Source of the DNA: Nitrososphaerota archaeon
Lineage (GTDB): Archaea > Thermoproteota > Nitrososphaeria > Nitrososphaerales > Gagatemarchaeaceae
Length of the DNA stretch: 64,000 bases
NCBI GenBank assembly: GCA_027887005.1
Contig: JAPCJI010000001.1
Span: 326,231-390,230, forward strand
Direction of reading: 5' to 3'
Positions 33,046 to 41,709 of the stretch are shown here, piece after piece. The position numbers and the translations under genes are program-made. Numbering within the stretch: the stretch's first letter is position 1; each line of letters starts with the position of its first letter. The notes under the pieces are model-generated. The model ran no database searches and was not told the DNA's origin. It worked only from the letters and a program-made list of their open reading frames with translations.

Positions 33046-34080
33046 ATGGTCGAGATACGGAAGGACTACTTCACGGAGAAACTCTCCATCATCCTTCCAG
33101 ACCGCGGCCTCAAGCCGGGCCAGGTCATCACGCAGAGGGCAGAGAAGTGCAACTTCTGCCCGGGAAACGAGGAGTTGACCCCGCCGGCCGACCTCGTCCT
33201 GGTCAAGCGAGGGGACACCCTGCTCAAGCAGACTGATTCTGAAGGGGATGTCATCAAGAACTGGGCGGTGAGGATATTCCCCGCGAAGAACCCGATCGTC
33301 ACTCCGAGCGCCCCTCCGTCCTACGGCGAGGCACCCCACTACAGCGAGCCTGCGGTAGGTTACCACTACATCCTCGTGGCCACACCCAAGCACGACCAGC
33401 CCTTCGCCAAGATAGACATAGAGCAGTGGACCAGCATCTTGGCGTCCCTCCAGGACAAGGTCAGGTGGCTCTATTCACAGAAGGGGGTCAGCTACGTGCT
33501 CGTCTACGTCAACTCCGAGAAGGAAGGGAACCCCACCGCTGTGCACCCTCACATAGAAATCGTCACCACCCCCCGGGTCCCGCCCACGGTCGAAGAGGAG
33601 GCGGACACCGTCCAGACTTCCCTCAACGACCTGGGTGTCTGCCCCATGTGCCAGGTGGTCGGCACCGAGACCGGGGGTCCCCGGCAGATACTTGCGACGG
33701 ACTTCTTCATATCCTTCGCGCCCTGGGTCTCGACCCATCCGTTCGAGTTCTGGATCTATCCGAAGAGGCACATGACCAGCATCCTCAAGCTTTCCCAGAA
33801 GGAGATGATGGACCTGGCGCTGATGCTCAGGTCGACGCTCGGCGGGATGTCCAAAGCGCTCGACACGCAGACGTTCACCATGGTCTTCCACAGTTCGTCT
33901 GAGAAGAAGACGACGAAGCAGATCCACTGGCACATGGAGGTGTACCCTCGCAAGCCCCAGCTGTCCGGGCTGGAGCTGGGAGGGGGGATATACCTGAGCG
34001 AGGTTTCCCCTGAAAGCGCCGCCCAGGTGCTCGGAGCCAGCTCCAGGAAGGAGCTCGCTCAGCTCGTTGGAGTCCGCTAG
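33046..34080 (+). CDS. galactose-1-phosphate uridylyltransferase-like protein (HIT superfamily)
   Basis: Nucleotidyl transferase of the GalT group, 344 residues. It has two HIT-like halves: zinc-type CNFCPGNEE near 36-44, the active-site region NPTAVHPHIEIVTTPR near 165-180, and in the second half CPMCQ and HWHMEVYPR near 291-299. In GalT the motif is HPHGQ; here it is HPHIE, so the acceptor may differ (for example ADP-glucose or other sugar phosphate chemistry). It is followed without gap by the convergent PGI/PMI gene. Confidence 0.85.
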   Translation: MVEIRKDYFTEKLSIILPDRGLKPGQVITQRAEKCNFCPGNEELTPPADLVLVKRGDTLLKQTDSEGDVIKNWAVRIFPAKNPIVTPSAPPSYGEAPHYSEPAVGYHYILVATPKHDQPFAKIDIEQWTSILASLQDKVRWLYSQKGVSYVLVYVNSEKEGNPTAVHPHIEIVTTPRVPPTVEEEADTVQTSLNDLGVCPMCQVVGTETGGPRQILATDFFISFAPWVSTHPFEFWIYPKRHMTSILKLSQKEMMDLALMLRSTLGGMSKALDTQTFTMVFHSSSEKKTTKQIHWHMEVYPRKPQLSGLELGGGIYLSEVSPESAAQVLGASSRKELAQLVGVR

Positions 34081-35106
34081 TCAGGATGCCCGCTTCAGCC
34101 TGTCGATGAGCTTCGTGGGGAATGGGTCTCTCCCTAGGCAGAGTGCCAGGTAGTACGAAGCCATGTCCAGCCGGTAGACCAAAGTGATAAGCTCTGAGAG
34201 CGTCCCCCTCCGCCTTCCACTGACTTCGATTGGAGACCTGTCGGCGCTGGACAGAATCCGGACCATCAGGTCGGTCCTCACCCTGTCGCGCTTTTCCTCG
34301 GAGGAGTGGCGGAGGAAGATGGGCTCGAAGTCACCCCGGGGGTCTTCCCAGGCCTCGATGTCGTTGTGAAAGGCGTCGGGGATGCCGTAGTAGAGCGCGT
34401 GGACCTTTGCGTTCTCGTTGAGGACGTTCTTGAAGCGTATCCCCGCTCCGCGGGTGGACTTCGATCCATAGATGACTGGGGTTCTGTCTACGAGCGAAAG
34501 AGCCAGGACCTTCGAAGGGTTCTCTTTCAGGGGGGACCCAACCCTGACCGTGCGTCCTTCGGCCTCCATGCCCCTGAACGCCTCTTCGGCATCCGCCTCG
34601 CATTTGAGGTCGAGCGCAGAGTTCATCACCGAAAGACAGGCGAACACTATGTACGGCAGGACGTAGCGGGGGGCAACCAGCCCCGGCATCCTGATGTGGG
34701 GCACCCCGAGCTTCTTGGCCACTTCCATCAGAGACCCGCCCGAAGAAATGGAAACAACGGTTGCATGTTTCTTGACCGCAGTTTTCATCATCTCGATTGT
34801 CTCTTCGGTCTCACCCGACGCACTAACCGCAATCGCGAGTGAATCGTCCATGTCTTCAGTCGGGAGTTGGCCCTTGAACACGCCGACCCCTATCGCCGGC
34901 CTATCCGCCAGCCAGCTCGCGATTATGTCCCCTCCAGCGGCCGAACCCCCCATTCCTAGGACGAACCCCTTCCTCAGCCCGCCACTGGGCAAGGACGGGG
35001 CAACCCTGAACCCTTCTCTGGCCAGGGAAGTCCATCGCTCGTAGGTCCTGTGGACCAGGTGAGAGTCGACGCGTTTGATATGCTCAGGGGAGAATGGGTC
35101 GTCCAA
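34081..35106 (-). CDS. bifunctional phosphoglucose/phosphomannose isomerase
   Basis: Interconverts glucose-6-P, mannose-6-P and fructose-6-P. The 341-residue protein has SIS-domain signatures MGGSAAGGDI near 52-61, SASGETEETIEM near 94-105 and SISSGG near 120, and a C-terminal domain with GIPDAFHNDIEAWE near 242 carrying the catalytic histidine/glutamate. Length and motifs match archaeal PGI/PMI. It starts with TTG and ends directly against the galT-like stop. With the GlmU-like neighbour it suggests supply of sugar nucleotides. Confidence 0.93.
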   Translation of the reverse strand: MDDPFSPEHIKRVDSHLVHRTYERWTSLAREGFRVAPSLPSGGLRKGFVLGMGGSAAGGDIIASWLADRPAIGVGVFKGQLPTEDMDDSLAIAVSASGETEETIEMMKTAVKKHATVVSISSGGSLMEVAKKLGVPHIRMPGLVAPRYVLPYIVFACLSVMNSALDLKCEADAEEAFRGMEAEGRTVRVGSPLKENPSKVLALSLVDRTPVIYGSKSTRGAGIRFKNVLNENAKVHALYYGIPDAFHNDIEAWEDPRGDFEPIFLRHSSEEKRDRVRTDLMVRILSSADRSPIEVSGRRRGTLSELITLVYRLDMASYYLALCLGRDPFPTKLIDRLKRAS

Positions 35107-35198
35107 TTGGCTTCACGAGGGCTGCGATTGTGGCAGACCCCGGCCCCTTTCCGCTTTAAGCTCGACGCTGTGGTGGCGGGCAGCCGGTGACCGAATCT

Positions 35199-36440
35199 TC
35201 ACGCAAGGCGCCCCTTCCGCACCCCTGCCTTCTTCCTTTCGGCTGAGGTGAGACGAAAGGTCGTCCTGAGCAACGCCTCTCCCGCCCTCGTGAGCGTCTT
35301 TCCGCGCCTCTCCACCATGCGCCGCTGGGTCTCCACGACCGAATCGACCAGCAGTTCTGTCATCTTCCCTGTCGGGGCCAGGTAGGTAAAGCTGGGAACG
35401 TTCGTCCTGGCGAGCCCGGCCAGCTGGCAGCCGGTGCCGAGTGTCTTGCCTGCGTAGACCAGGGTCCCGATAGAAAGTTTGCCTAGGTCTCCGACGGCCG
35501 GGCCGACCTTCATCATCCCTGAATCCACCTTCTCACCCCCGACCTCTAGTCTGACGTTCCCGTAGGTGTTCTTCAGGTTGCTGAAGTTGCTCCCTGCGCC
35601 GATGTTGACCCATTCGCCGACGTAAGAGTCGCCCACGTAGCCCTGGTGGGCCTTGTTCGTGTGAGCCATCAATATCGAGTTGTCCACCTGTCCCCCGACC
35701 CTGCACCCTTCGAAAATCGAGGTCCCGCCGCCTATCTGGGCGGAGTAGAGCCTGGTCCGCGGACCGATATAGCAGGGCCCGGTCACTCGAGAGAAGCTCT
35801 CTACCAGTGCCCCTTCTTCGATCATGATCGGCCCCTTCCTGGCGTCGAAGTGGACAAACTCTTCCACCTCAGCATCCCCATGGAGTCTTAGGTTCGAAGG
35901 AGGGCCCCTGAGGGCCGCGTTGGTGGGTAGGGCAGGGGGGTGTTCAAAGTGCTTCGCCTGTTCCGCTATGGCAAGCCCGTTGCTCTTGACGAGCTCCCAG
36001 TAGCCCCTCAGGAGGCTTTCGGAGGGGACGTCGAGCCTCTCGGCTCCCTTCATCGCCTTGGCCACCCCGCCTCTGGCTAAGACTCCGGGTGGGAGGGAAG
36101 AAGCATCATTCCTCGCGGCGACAAGGCGATCCCCCGAGAAGGCAGCAAAGGGCCCCTTCCTCTCAAAGAGGGACCGGAGCGACCTGCCCGGCCTCGCGAG
36201 GGCGTTGACGAATTGAACCTGACCGTGGACCGGTTCGTTGTAGCTGGTCCGGAGCTCCTCGCGGGCGACATCGGCCAGGCCCTCCCTCCCCCAGAGATGG
36301 TGGCCTGCGGGGTCGGATACCTGCAGGAGGATGGACTCGAGGAGGGTCCTGGTGCCCCAGGCGAGTTGGCTCGCGTGCCTCATGGCGACCAGCGGGCCGA
36401 AGCCTGCCAGCTCGTCGTCTTCGAAAACTACTACGGTCAA
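35199..36440 (-). CDS. GlmU-like sugar nucleotidyltransferase/acyltransferase with left-handed beta-helix
   Basis: The 413-residue protein has an N-terminal nucleotidyltransferase-like part (1-190) that lacks the classical LxxGxGTR(M) loop; instead it starts VVVFEDDELAGFGPL, as in the alternative GlmU family (TIGR03991). From about 190 to 370 hexapeptide repeats form a left-handed beta-helix (YIGPRTRLYSAQIGGGT, GVGEWVNIGAGSNFSNLK). The C-terminal 40 residues are basic. Probable role: UDP-N-acetylglucosamine or a related sugar nucleotide synthesis. TTG start. Lies upstream of PGI/PMI on the same strand. Confidence 0.8.
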   Translation of the reverse strand: MTVVVFEDDELAGFGPLVAMRHASQLAWGTRTLLESILLQVSDPAGHHLWGREGLADVAREELRTSYNEPVHGQVQFVNALARPGRSLRSLFERKGPFAAFSGDRLVAARNDASSLPPGVLARGGVAKAMKGAERLDVPSESLLRGYWELVKSNGLAIAEQAKHFEHPPALPTNAALRGPPSNLRLHGDAEVEEFVHFDARKGPIMIEEGALVESFSRVTGPCYIGPRTRLYSAQIGGGTSIFEGCRVGGQVDNSILMAHTNKAHQGYVGDSYVGEWVNIGAGSNFSNLKNTYGNVRLEVGGEKVDSGMMKVGPAVGDLGKLSIGTLVYAGKTLGTGCQLAGLARTNVPSFTYLAPTGKMTELLVDSVVETQRRMVERRGKTLTRAGEALLRTTFRLTSAERKKAGVRKGRLA

Positions 36441-36443
36441 GGC

Positions 36444-36572
36444 CTAGAGGACCTTACCGAGCTTCTTGAGGAACGGGTCATTTGCATCATTGCATGACGC
36501 CCTGTCCCCGATGTCAATGAACTCCCCCTTTACCTTGACCAGCGAGGACGACTGCTTGGATGCTACTGTTCT
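36444..36572 (-). other. open coding-like stretch without a start codon downstream of the barrel gene
   Basis: On the minus strand, a 42-codon open stretch ends at TAG 36446-36444 and encodes a sensible-looking KGEFIDIGDRASCNDANDP followed by FLKKLGKVL. It has no ATG, GTG or TTG. It is in the -1 frame relative to the end of the upstream gene (36563-37282), so it could be the real C-terminus of that gene after a frameshift or sequence error. Not counted as a gene. Confidence 0.3.
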
Positions 36573-37282
36573 TCAGCTGGGTGTCGCCTTGGGCTCAGGC
36601 TTGCCAGCTCGTCCTTATACGCTTCGTCAGTCCCTGAAAGAATGCATGGGTCGACGACCAGGCCCTTCACTCCGAGGGAGACGACCTTCCCGATGTCAGT
36701 AGGGGTGAGCTTCTTCTGAGTCCTAAGAAGAACGGGTTTTGTGGAGAGGTTGGTAATGACCCCTACGGTCGCAAAGTCTAGGACTGTGAACGGGGTGCCT
36801 CTCGCCTGAGGCTGGACCGTGGCAATGTCAATGGCTTCCACGCCCTCCATCCGCGAGAGCTGGCTCACCTGTTCGAGGATGTAGCCGGTCGAAATCGCGC
36901 AGATCTTCTTTACCCGCTCGTCGGAGAGCACAAAGAGCGGCATCAGGTGGGCGTACATCTCGACGAACCCGAAGGACGTGCCCATGATCCTCTCCCAGTA
37001 TTCCTCGGTGAGCTGTTTTCCTCCTCCGATGAAGAGGCCGCAGGGGACCGAGACTGTTGAGATCACGTCCTTGATGTAGGCGTCGTGCAGGTCGTAGCTA
37101 CCGTAATGGCTCGGGGATGAGGACTCGTCTCCGTCTACGTTCATCATGATCGCATCGGCGCCCGCCTCCTCTGCCCTTGCAGCCAGCGAGGAGCTGTTCT
37201 TCGGCAGACTCGCAAGGAAAGAGTACTCGCGGTCGCGGGCTATGACTTCCAGTGGCCTTCGCAGCTGCGGAACGGACTCCAT
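36563..37282 (-). CDS. predicted TIM-barrel protein, unknown function
   Basis: The 239-residue protein looks like a (beta/alpha)8 barrel: ADAIMMNVDGDESSSP, VPCGLFIGGGKQL, EAIDIATVQPQARGTP, TKPVLLRTQKKLTP and GVKGLVVDPCILSGTDE are regularly spaced strand-loop units, and the last resembles a phosphate-binding region. I cannot name an enzyme family. The C-terminus is polar and may be displaced by a frameshift (see 36444-36572). ATG start. The 106-nt gap upstream contains an A/T-rich patch at about 37338-37366. Confidence 0.6.
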   Translation of the reverse strand: MESVPQLRRPLEVIARDREYSFLASLPKNSSSLAARAEEAGADAIMMNVDGDESSSPSHYGSYDLHDAYIKDVISTVSVPCGLFIGGGKQLTEEYWERIMGTSFGFVEMYAHLMPLFVLSDERVKKICAISTGYILEQVSQLSRMEGVEAIDIATVQPQARGTPFTVLDFATVGVITNLSTKPVLLRTQKKLTPTDIGKVVSLGVKGLVVDPCILSGTDEAYKDELASLSPRRHPAEEQ

Positions 37283-37388
37283 TCTGCTTCTGAACCAAGG
37301 TAGCGTCTCCTGCTTACAAGAGAAGTGCTCAAATGTGGTTTATTGTGTGATTAACTAACTTACATCACGAGGCCGGCTTCAGGGCCGC

Positions 37389-38270
37389 CTAGGTCCAGAC
37401 TGCGACGCCGAGCGCGATGAAGATGAGCGTAAGGTAGGGGCTTGTTATCTTGAATAGAGTCCAGGCCGTCTCGCGCTTCCTGTCGACTGCCAGTTTCGCG
37501 CTGTAGGCCAGCACTATCGCGCCCAGGAAGACCGCCGAGGCCGCGTAAATGACGCTCGGCCGAAGGAAGACGAGGGCGAGTGAAAAGACCCCGAGCAACG
37601 CGGACGTGCCCGCCACACAGACGGACGCGACCCTGTCGCCGAACACGACGGGGAGCATGGGTACCTTCGCGGCTTCGTAGTCGGCTCTGCTGAAGATGGC
37701 AAGGCTCCAGATGTGGGTCGGTATCCAGACCATAACCAGTGCGGACATGTAAAGGGCGATGGGAGAGAGGGGGTTTGAACCGGGGACAGCAGCATAACCG
37801 ACGAGCACGGGCATTCCTCCTGAGAAGCCTCCGAGGATTATGTTGAGCCAGCTCCTGCGTTTCAGGAGCAAGGAGTAGACCACGACGTTGTCCAGGAGGC
37901 CGATCAGCATGAACGTTGCCGAAGCCTCGTTGATCAGAAGGAGGGGGATCAGAACGGAGAGGCTGGCCATGGTCAGGCCGTAGACCAGGGCGTTCCTCGG
38001 GAGGATCTCTCCGCTCGGTATCGGCCTGTTCATAGTCCGTTTCATCATCTTGTCGATGTCCCTATCGTGGTAATTGGTCAGCACGTCTGCTGAAGCGCTC
38101 CCAAGGGTCAGGGCGACGAAGCAGACCAGGATGAGTGAGGGCGAGATGACCGCCCCGACGGTCTCCTTGTAGGACACGAGCATTGCGATAATACCGGTGA
38201 AGACCAGGAGACCCCATATCCGCGGCTTTGTCAACCGCCAGTAGTTCTCGATGGTCCGCGTGAGAGGCAA
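37389..38270 (-). CDS. ctaB: haem O synthase (protoheme IX farnesyltransferase)
   Basis: Adds a farnesyl (or geranylgeranyl) group to haem B for terminal oxidases. The 293-residue UbiA-family protein has about eight helices, the first prenyl diphosphate motif NYHDRDIDKMMKRTMNRPIP near 66-85, and the second half motif with ADYEAAKVPMLPVVFG near 201-216, specific to CtaB. TTG start; a GTTAAAA box is 27 nt upstream. Its presence implies haem-copper oxidases elsewhere in the genome and hence aerobic or microaerobic respiration. Confidence 0.93.
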   Translation of the reverse strand: MPLTRTIENYWRLTKPRIWGLLVFTGIIAMLVSYKETVGAVISPSLILVCFVALTLGSASADVLTNYHDRDIDKMMKRTMNRPIPSGEILPRNALVYGLTMASLSVLIPLLLINEASATFMLIGLLDNVVVYSLLLKRRSWLNIILGGFSGGMPVLVGYAAVPGSNPLSPIALYMSALVMVWIPTHIWSLAIFSRADYEAAKVPMLPVVFGDRVASVCVAGTSALLGVFSLALVFLRPSVIYAASAVFLGAIVLAYSAKLAVDRKRETAWTLFKITSPYLTLIFIALGVAVWT

Positions 38271-38293
38271 GGTTCGAACGCGTTCCAGCGAGG

Positions 38294-38300
38294 GTTAAAA
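38294..38300 (-). promoter_or_regulatory. TATA-like box for ctaB
   Basis: TTTTAAC on the minus strand is centred 27 nt upstream of the ctaB TTG. Confidence 0.55.
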
Positions 38301-38324
38301 CGTTAGCGTACGTCTTCCAAAACC

Positions 38325-38331
38325 GTAAATA
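38325..38331 (+). promoter_or_regulatory. TATA-like box for tatA
   Basis: GTAAATA is centred 30 nt upstream of the TTG at 38358, favouring that start over the TTG at 38346. Confidence 0.45.
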
Positions 38332-38357
38332 GGCCGACCGAGCGGTTGGAACCAGCC

Positions 38358-38645
38358 TTGGCCTTTGGAGACCCGCTTCAAATAATCGTTATCGGAATAA
38401 TCGTGGTAGTCATCTTCCTTTGGGGGCCGCAGAAGATCCCCGACCTTGCAAGGGCGATGGGACGGGCAAAGAAGGAGTTCGACGATGCCTCCAAGGAAGG
38501 CTCCACCCCGACGCACACTGGCCAGGACATGACAGCGGACCAGGCATTGCTGGAAGCAGCCAGCAGACTGGGAATCTTCACCGAGGGCAAGACACGGGCT
38601 CAGATTTCGCAGGAAATCGTCGAGCGAGCCAGGTCTCGAGCCTGA
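38358..38645 (+). CDS. tatA: Sec-independent protein translocase subunit TatA
   Basis: Pore-forming part of the twin-arginine export system. The 95-residue protein has one N-terminal helix (IIVIGIIVVVIFLWG), the hinge and amphipathic helix FLWGPQKIPDLARAMGRAKKEFDDA, and a polar tail, exactly the TatA layout. The tail includes a second predicted helix (ALLEAASRLGIFTEG) that is longer than usual. The TTG at 38358 is chosen by promoter spacing; TTG 38346 would add four residues. Divergent from ctaB. Folded metalloproteins of the respiratory chain are likely clients. Confidence 0.9.
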   Translation: MAFGDPLQIIVIGIIVVVIFLWGPQKIPDLARAMGRAKKEFDDASKEGSTPTHTGQDMTADQALLEAASRLGIFTEGKTRAQISQEIVERARSRA

Positions 38646-38726
38646 CCCAATCGGGGACTAGCTCAGAAGCCTCATCAGCGCGTCGGACTGGGCCCATAGT
38701 GTTGCTCCAGAGGAGGCTTTTCTTCG

Positions 38727-38930
38727 TCAGGAAGGTGGTCGGTGACGCAGTTTCTCATCATTGCCCTGGTCCCTCAGTCTTCGCAGGGTGATTTCCTGTT
38801 CGGTGACGTAGAGAACAATCTCGTCCTTCTCCTTCCATCCAAAACCTTCGACGACTGGTTGGGGGACCGTAATCCTAAGGCTGTTCCCGGTCTTGCCCAG
38901 CTTGACCCGGAAGATAACGGGCACAGGCAT
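38727..38930 (-). CDS. AbrB/MazE (SpoVT-AbrB) family DNA-binding protein
   Basis: The 67-residue protein has the swapped-hairpin AbrB fold: RVKLGKTGNSLRITVPQPVVEGFGW (8-32), then EIVLYVTEQEITLRRL. It acts as a dimer on DNA, either as an autonomous regulator or as an antitoxin. No toxin gene is beside it (neighbours are tatA and hsp20), so regulation is more likely. A TTTATAT box lies about 20-26 nt upstream depending on whether ATG 38930 or GTG 38924 is used. Confidence 0.85.
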   Translation of the reverse strand: MPVPVIFRVKLGKTGNSLRITVPQPVVEGFGWKEKDEIVLYVTEQEITLRRLRDQGNDEKLRHRPPS

Positions 38931-39042
38931 GGCCGATTCTAACGCAAATATAAACCTCGGTTATGTCAATAGAACAGACAGCCTGGGTCAAGGAGCGCAA
39001 CCCATAGCCGATATCAATGCATGTTAGTATCTGCGTAATAAC

Positions 39043-39162
39043 ATGGGCTCTCTTCTCAAAACGCAACCGATCCTGGCGCGACGCTTTAGGTGGGAGGACA
39101 TTGGGGTGGAGATTTACAACCTGGAGAGCGGAATGGGGGACGAGGGTTCTGGAGAATCCTGA
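39043..39162 (+). other. upstream frame fragment of the Hsp20 gene
   Basis: An ATG-initiated frame of 39 codons (MGSLLKTQPI... RWEDIGVEIYNLESG) ends at TGA 39160-39162. It has a GATATCAA box about 31 nt upstream and reads like protein. Removing one G from the five-G run at 39135-39139 joins it in frame to the Hsp20 domain at 39101-39490, so it is probably the true N-terminus. Confidence 0.45.
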
Positions 39163-39490
39163 CTCCTTTCAGAGAGTACTGGATGCGCTAATCGAAAACG
39201 CCGTAGGCATGATGAATCATCCTGTACACCCAAACGTCGACCCCAAGTCGGGATTGGCGCGCAGAGATGACGGCGAGCTCATGGAGAGCGCTTCGCGCGT
39301 GACTTTCATCCTCAATGCGCCCGGCTATTGGCAGGAGGACCTGCATGTCTCCGTCTCCGCCGACGAGGTCGAGGTAAGGGGGCCTGACTTCGTTGTCAGG
39401 AAGCGATTCCTCCCGGATGTGGACCCCGCGAGCGTCGAGAAGAGCTACACGAATGGAATCCTTGAAATCCGGCTGAAAAAGCTGGACTAG
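39101..39490 (+). CDS. Hsp20/alpha-crystallin-like small heat-shock protein, apparently frameshifted near the N-terminus
   Basis: Chaperone-like protein. The intact frame ends at 39490 and contains an alpha-crystallin-type beta-sandwich (about the last 75 residues; VTFILNAPGYWQEDLHVSVS, EVEVRGPDFVVRKRFLPD, SVEKSYTNGILEIRLKK). A helical segment, NPDSFQRVLDALIENAVGMM, precedes it. TTG 39101 is the best in-frame start but lacks a promoter at the usual distance. The alternative is that translation starts at 39043 in another frame and a one-base indel in a G5 run breaks the gene. Either sequence error or a true mutation is possible. Confidence 0.65.
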   Translation: MGWRFTTWRAEWGTRVLENPDSFQRVLDALIENAVGMMNHPVHPNVDPKSGLARRDDGELMESASRVTFILNAPGYWQEDLHVSVSADEVEVRGPDFVVRKRFLPDVDPASVEKSYTNGILEIRLKKLD

Positions 39491-39537
39491 ACTCGTCCTC
39501 GACAGCAAGAGCGGGATTTAACTACCAGGAAGGATTC

Positions 39538-40041
39538 ATGTCCTTGATGAGCAATCTTGCCAATCGGAGGCGACTTGCTGCGACCGAAGGGTTCGACGCC
39601 ATCTTCGAGATGGTGAAGTCGGCCACCGAGTTGAGCCTCGGGATGCACAGAGCGGGCCTGACGCTGGTTCTCGGAGACATCCCAAACTCGGTGGGGGCGT
39701 ACCACGAGATGGGGTCGAATGCCATAGTCATGAACAGAAACCTGCTGAGGATAGTGCAGAAGCTGTCTAGGTCGGGGGTGAAGAGGAACTCCTACGTCTT
39801 CATGATACTGCTCCATGAATACCTGCACAGCCTTGGCTACACCGACGACAGGCAGGTCAGGAACCTTAGCAGGCAGATCGCAAGCGAGTACTTCGGCGGG
39901 AAGCATCCTGCAGGGGAGATGGCTGTCATGCCGCTGAACAAGTTCTTCCCTGACCTCGGGAAATACGCAGTGTTCAGGGACAAGGGCGAGTACGAGACTA
40001 TCAGAAAATTCGACAGCTCGAGCACCCCCTACATCGGGTAG
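39538..40041 (+). CDS. HExxH zinc metallopeptidase-like protein
   Basis: Predicted soluble metalloprotease of 167 residues. It has a clear HEYLHSLGYTDD motif (HExxH with a downstream Asp, near 98-109) preceded by a hydrophobic strand VFMILL, the usual gluzincin/metzincin geometry. SVGAYHEMGSNAIVMNRNLL resembles the substrate-edge strand of minimal metallopeptidases. No signal peptide. ATG at 39538 is used; ATG 39547 is 28 nt from a GATTTAAC box and is an alternative. Substrate unknown; it follows the Hsp20 gene by 48 nt, so a role in protein quality control is possible. Confidence 0.7.
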   Translation: MSLMSNLANRRRLAATEGFDAIFEMVKSATELSLGMHRAGLTLVLGDIPNSVGAYHEMGSNAIVMNRNLLRIVQKLSRSGVKRNSYVFMILLHEYLHSLGYTDDRQVRNLSRQIASEYFGGKHPAGEMAVMPLNKFFPDLGKYAVFRDKGEYETIRKFDSSSTPYIG

Positions 40042-40089
40042 TAGAATCCGTAAATACGCCAGCGCGTCGCGCCGCCCTTCGAAGCCTCA

Positions 40090-41691
40090 GTGTCTCTTGA
40101 ATTTGGCCTCATCGCCCTAGACGTAGTTGCATCCTGGCTGAGGATGATGGTCGCCCTCGGCCTGAGCATCGTTTTCGCACTTGCCGTTGGCATCGCTGCG
40201 GGAAGGAACAGAAGGGCTGAATCGATTATTCTGCCACTCTTGGACATTTTCCAGTCGATCCCCATACTAGGATTCTTCCCTTTCATAGTGTTTGGAATCT
40301 ACGGGGTTCTTCCAAACGCAGTGGGCGCAAACCTCGCCGTCGTTCTCCTGATCTTCACAAGCATGTCCTGGAACATTGCGTTCGGTGTCTACGAGGCTGT
40401 CAAGGCAGTACCCCAGGACTTCGCCGATCTCCTCAGCCTGACCAATTCGAGCCTCTGGCAGAGGATGAGGTCGATGTACATCCCGGCTTCCATGAGCCGG
40501 ATAGCATACAACACGCAGACCTCCTGGGCCGTAGGGCTGTTCTTTCTTGTAGCCAGTGAAATAATATCCTACGGCACCTCGACGGTCCCTGTCTCGTACG
40601 GCATAGGGGTCGCAGTGCAACAGTTCTCCAGCACCATTCCCTTCGACACTGCGAATTATTCGCTGTTGATCGCCGAGATCATCGCGGCCGTAATCATCTG
40701 GAGGTACTTGTTCATCAGGGAATTCGCCCTTTGGTCGGAGAAATACAAGATGATGGAGGAACCACGGGAGATGCACAGAGACCCGATCATGAAAGTCTAC
40801 TCCTGGGTCAACCAAAGAAGCATCTCGAAGCTCTTTCTTCTAACTCAGGGGCGGGGGGTCACCAGGTTCACGTCTACAATCTCGAGGTTCAGGAAGGGAT
40901 TGAAGTATGCGATACTCATTTTCCTCGGATTCTTCCTTGCCCTGATCGTAAGCGTGATCATGAGCTCAGGAGGGCTGAACATCGGAAACCTGCCGAGTCT
41001 GGCGACCATATTTTCAGATGAGGGCTCTGTCCTTTACGCCCTGGGCGCTTCGTTCCTCAGAGTCTGGTATGTCTACGCGCTCTGCGTCGCCATCGGATTG
41101 CCCTTGGGAATCGTCATATCACTGAACTTCAAATTGTATGACTCGGTCTCCCCTATTCTGGAAATCATCTCCTCCATACCCGCCCCCCTTCTCTTGCCGG
41201 CCATCGTACTGATACCCGTGATCGGAGGGATCCCCGAAGCTGTCAGCACCATCATCATAATGCTCGCAATAATCTGGTATGTCATCTTCAATGTAATGGC
41301 GGGGGTGAGGACACTGCCAGCGGATCTCAAGGACCTGCCGCACGTCTTCAAGACCGGCCGAGTCTCTGCCTGGCGGAACGTATATCTGCCCGGAGCGATC
41401 ACAGGTTTCGTTACAGGCTCAATCACCGCGATAGGCGGAGCCTGGAACGCACTAATAATCTCGGAATACTTCACGGTGACCGACCCAGCAACCGGGATCA
41501 CTCGAGTCCTGACCCAGGTCCCTACTGGAATAGGCAAGACCATCGACCTCGCAACATCGGCAAAGCCAGCAGACAACCTCACCCTGGCTCTCGCCGTCAT
41601 GTCGATGACCGTCTTGATAGTCGCGTTCAACCTGACGGTGTGGAGGAGGATTTACCACCATGCTACGAAGCGTTACACGTATAACCGCTAG
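40090..41691 (+). CDS. ABC importer permease, two fused NrtB/SsuC-like domains
   Basis: Membrane component of a nitrate/sulfonate/taurine-type ABC importer. The 533-residue protein contains two BPD_transp_1 domains in tandem: domain 1 about 10-225 with the EAA-like loop EAVKAVPQDFADLLSLTNSS, and domain 2 about 275-525 with VMAGVRTLPADLKDLPHVFKTG. A single polypeptide thus replaces the normal homodimer. The linker (about 226-270) is charged and cytoplasmic. No substrate-binding protein gene lies nearby, so the ligand is undefined. Starts with GTG; a GTAAATAC box is about 36 nt upstream. The ATPase gene follows by 18 nt. Confidence 0.88.
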   Translation: MSLEFGLIALDVVASWLRMMVALGLSIVFALAVGIAAGRNRRAESIILPLLDIFQSIPILGFFPFIVFGIYGVLPNAVGANLAVVLLIFTSMSWNIAFGVYEAVKAVPQDFADLLSLTNSSLWQRMRSMYIPASMSRIAYNTQTSWAVGLFFLVASEIISYGTSTVPVSYGIGVAVQQFSSTIPFDTANYSLLIAEIIAAVIIWRYLFIREFALWSEKYKMMEEPREMHRDPIMKVYSWVNQRSISKLFLLTQGRGVTRFTSTISRFRKGLKYAILIFLGFFLALIVSVIMSSGGLNIGNLPSLATIFSDEGSVLYALGASFLRVWYVYALCVAIGLPLGIVISLNFKLYDSVSPILEIISSIPAPLLLPAIVLIPVIGGIPEAVSTIIIMLAIIWYVIFNVMAGVRTLPADLKDLPHVFKTGRVSAWRNVYLPGAITGFVTGSITAIGGAWNALIISEYFTVTDPATGITRVLTQVPTGIGKTIDLATSAKPADNLTLALAVMSMTVLIVAFNLTVWRRIYHHATKRYTYNR

Positions 41692-41709
41692 GAAGAGCGG
41701 GGGAACCTA

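Noticed and set aside
38727..38930. toxin-antitoxin locus around the AbrB-like gene
   Set aside because: No PIN, MazF or other toxin-like gene lies next to it. The neighbours are tatA and hsp20, each with its own promoter.
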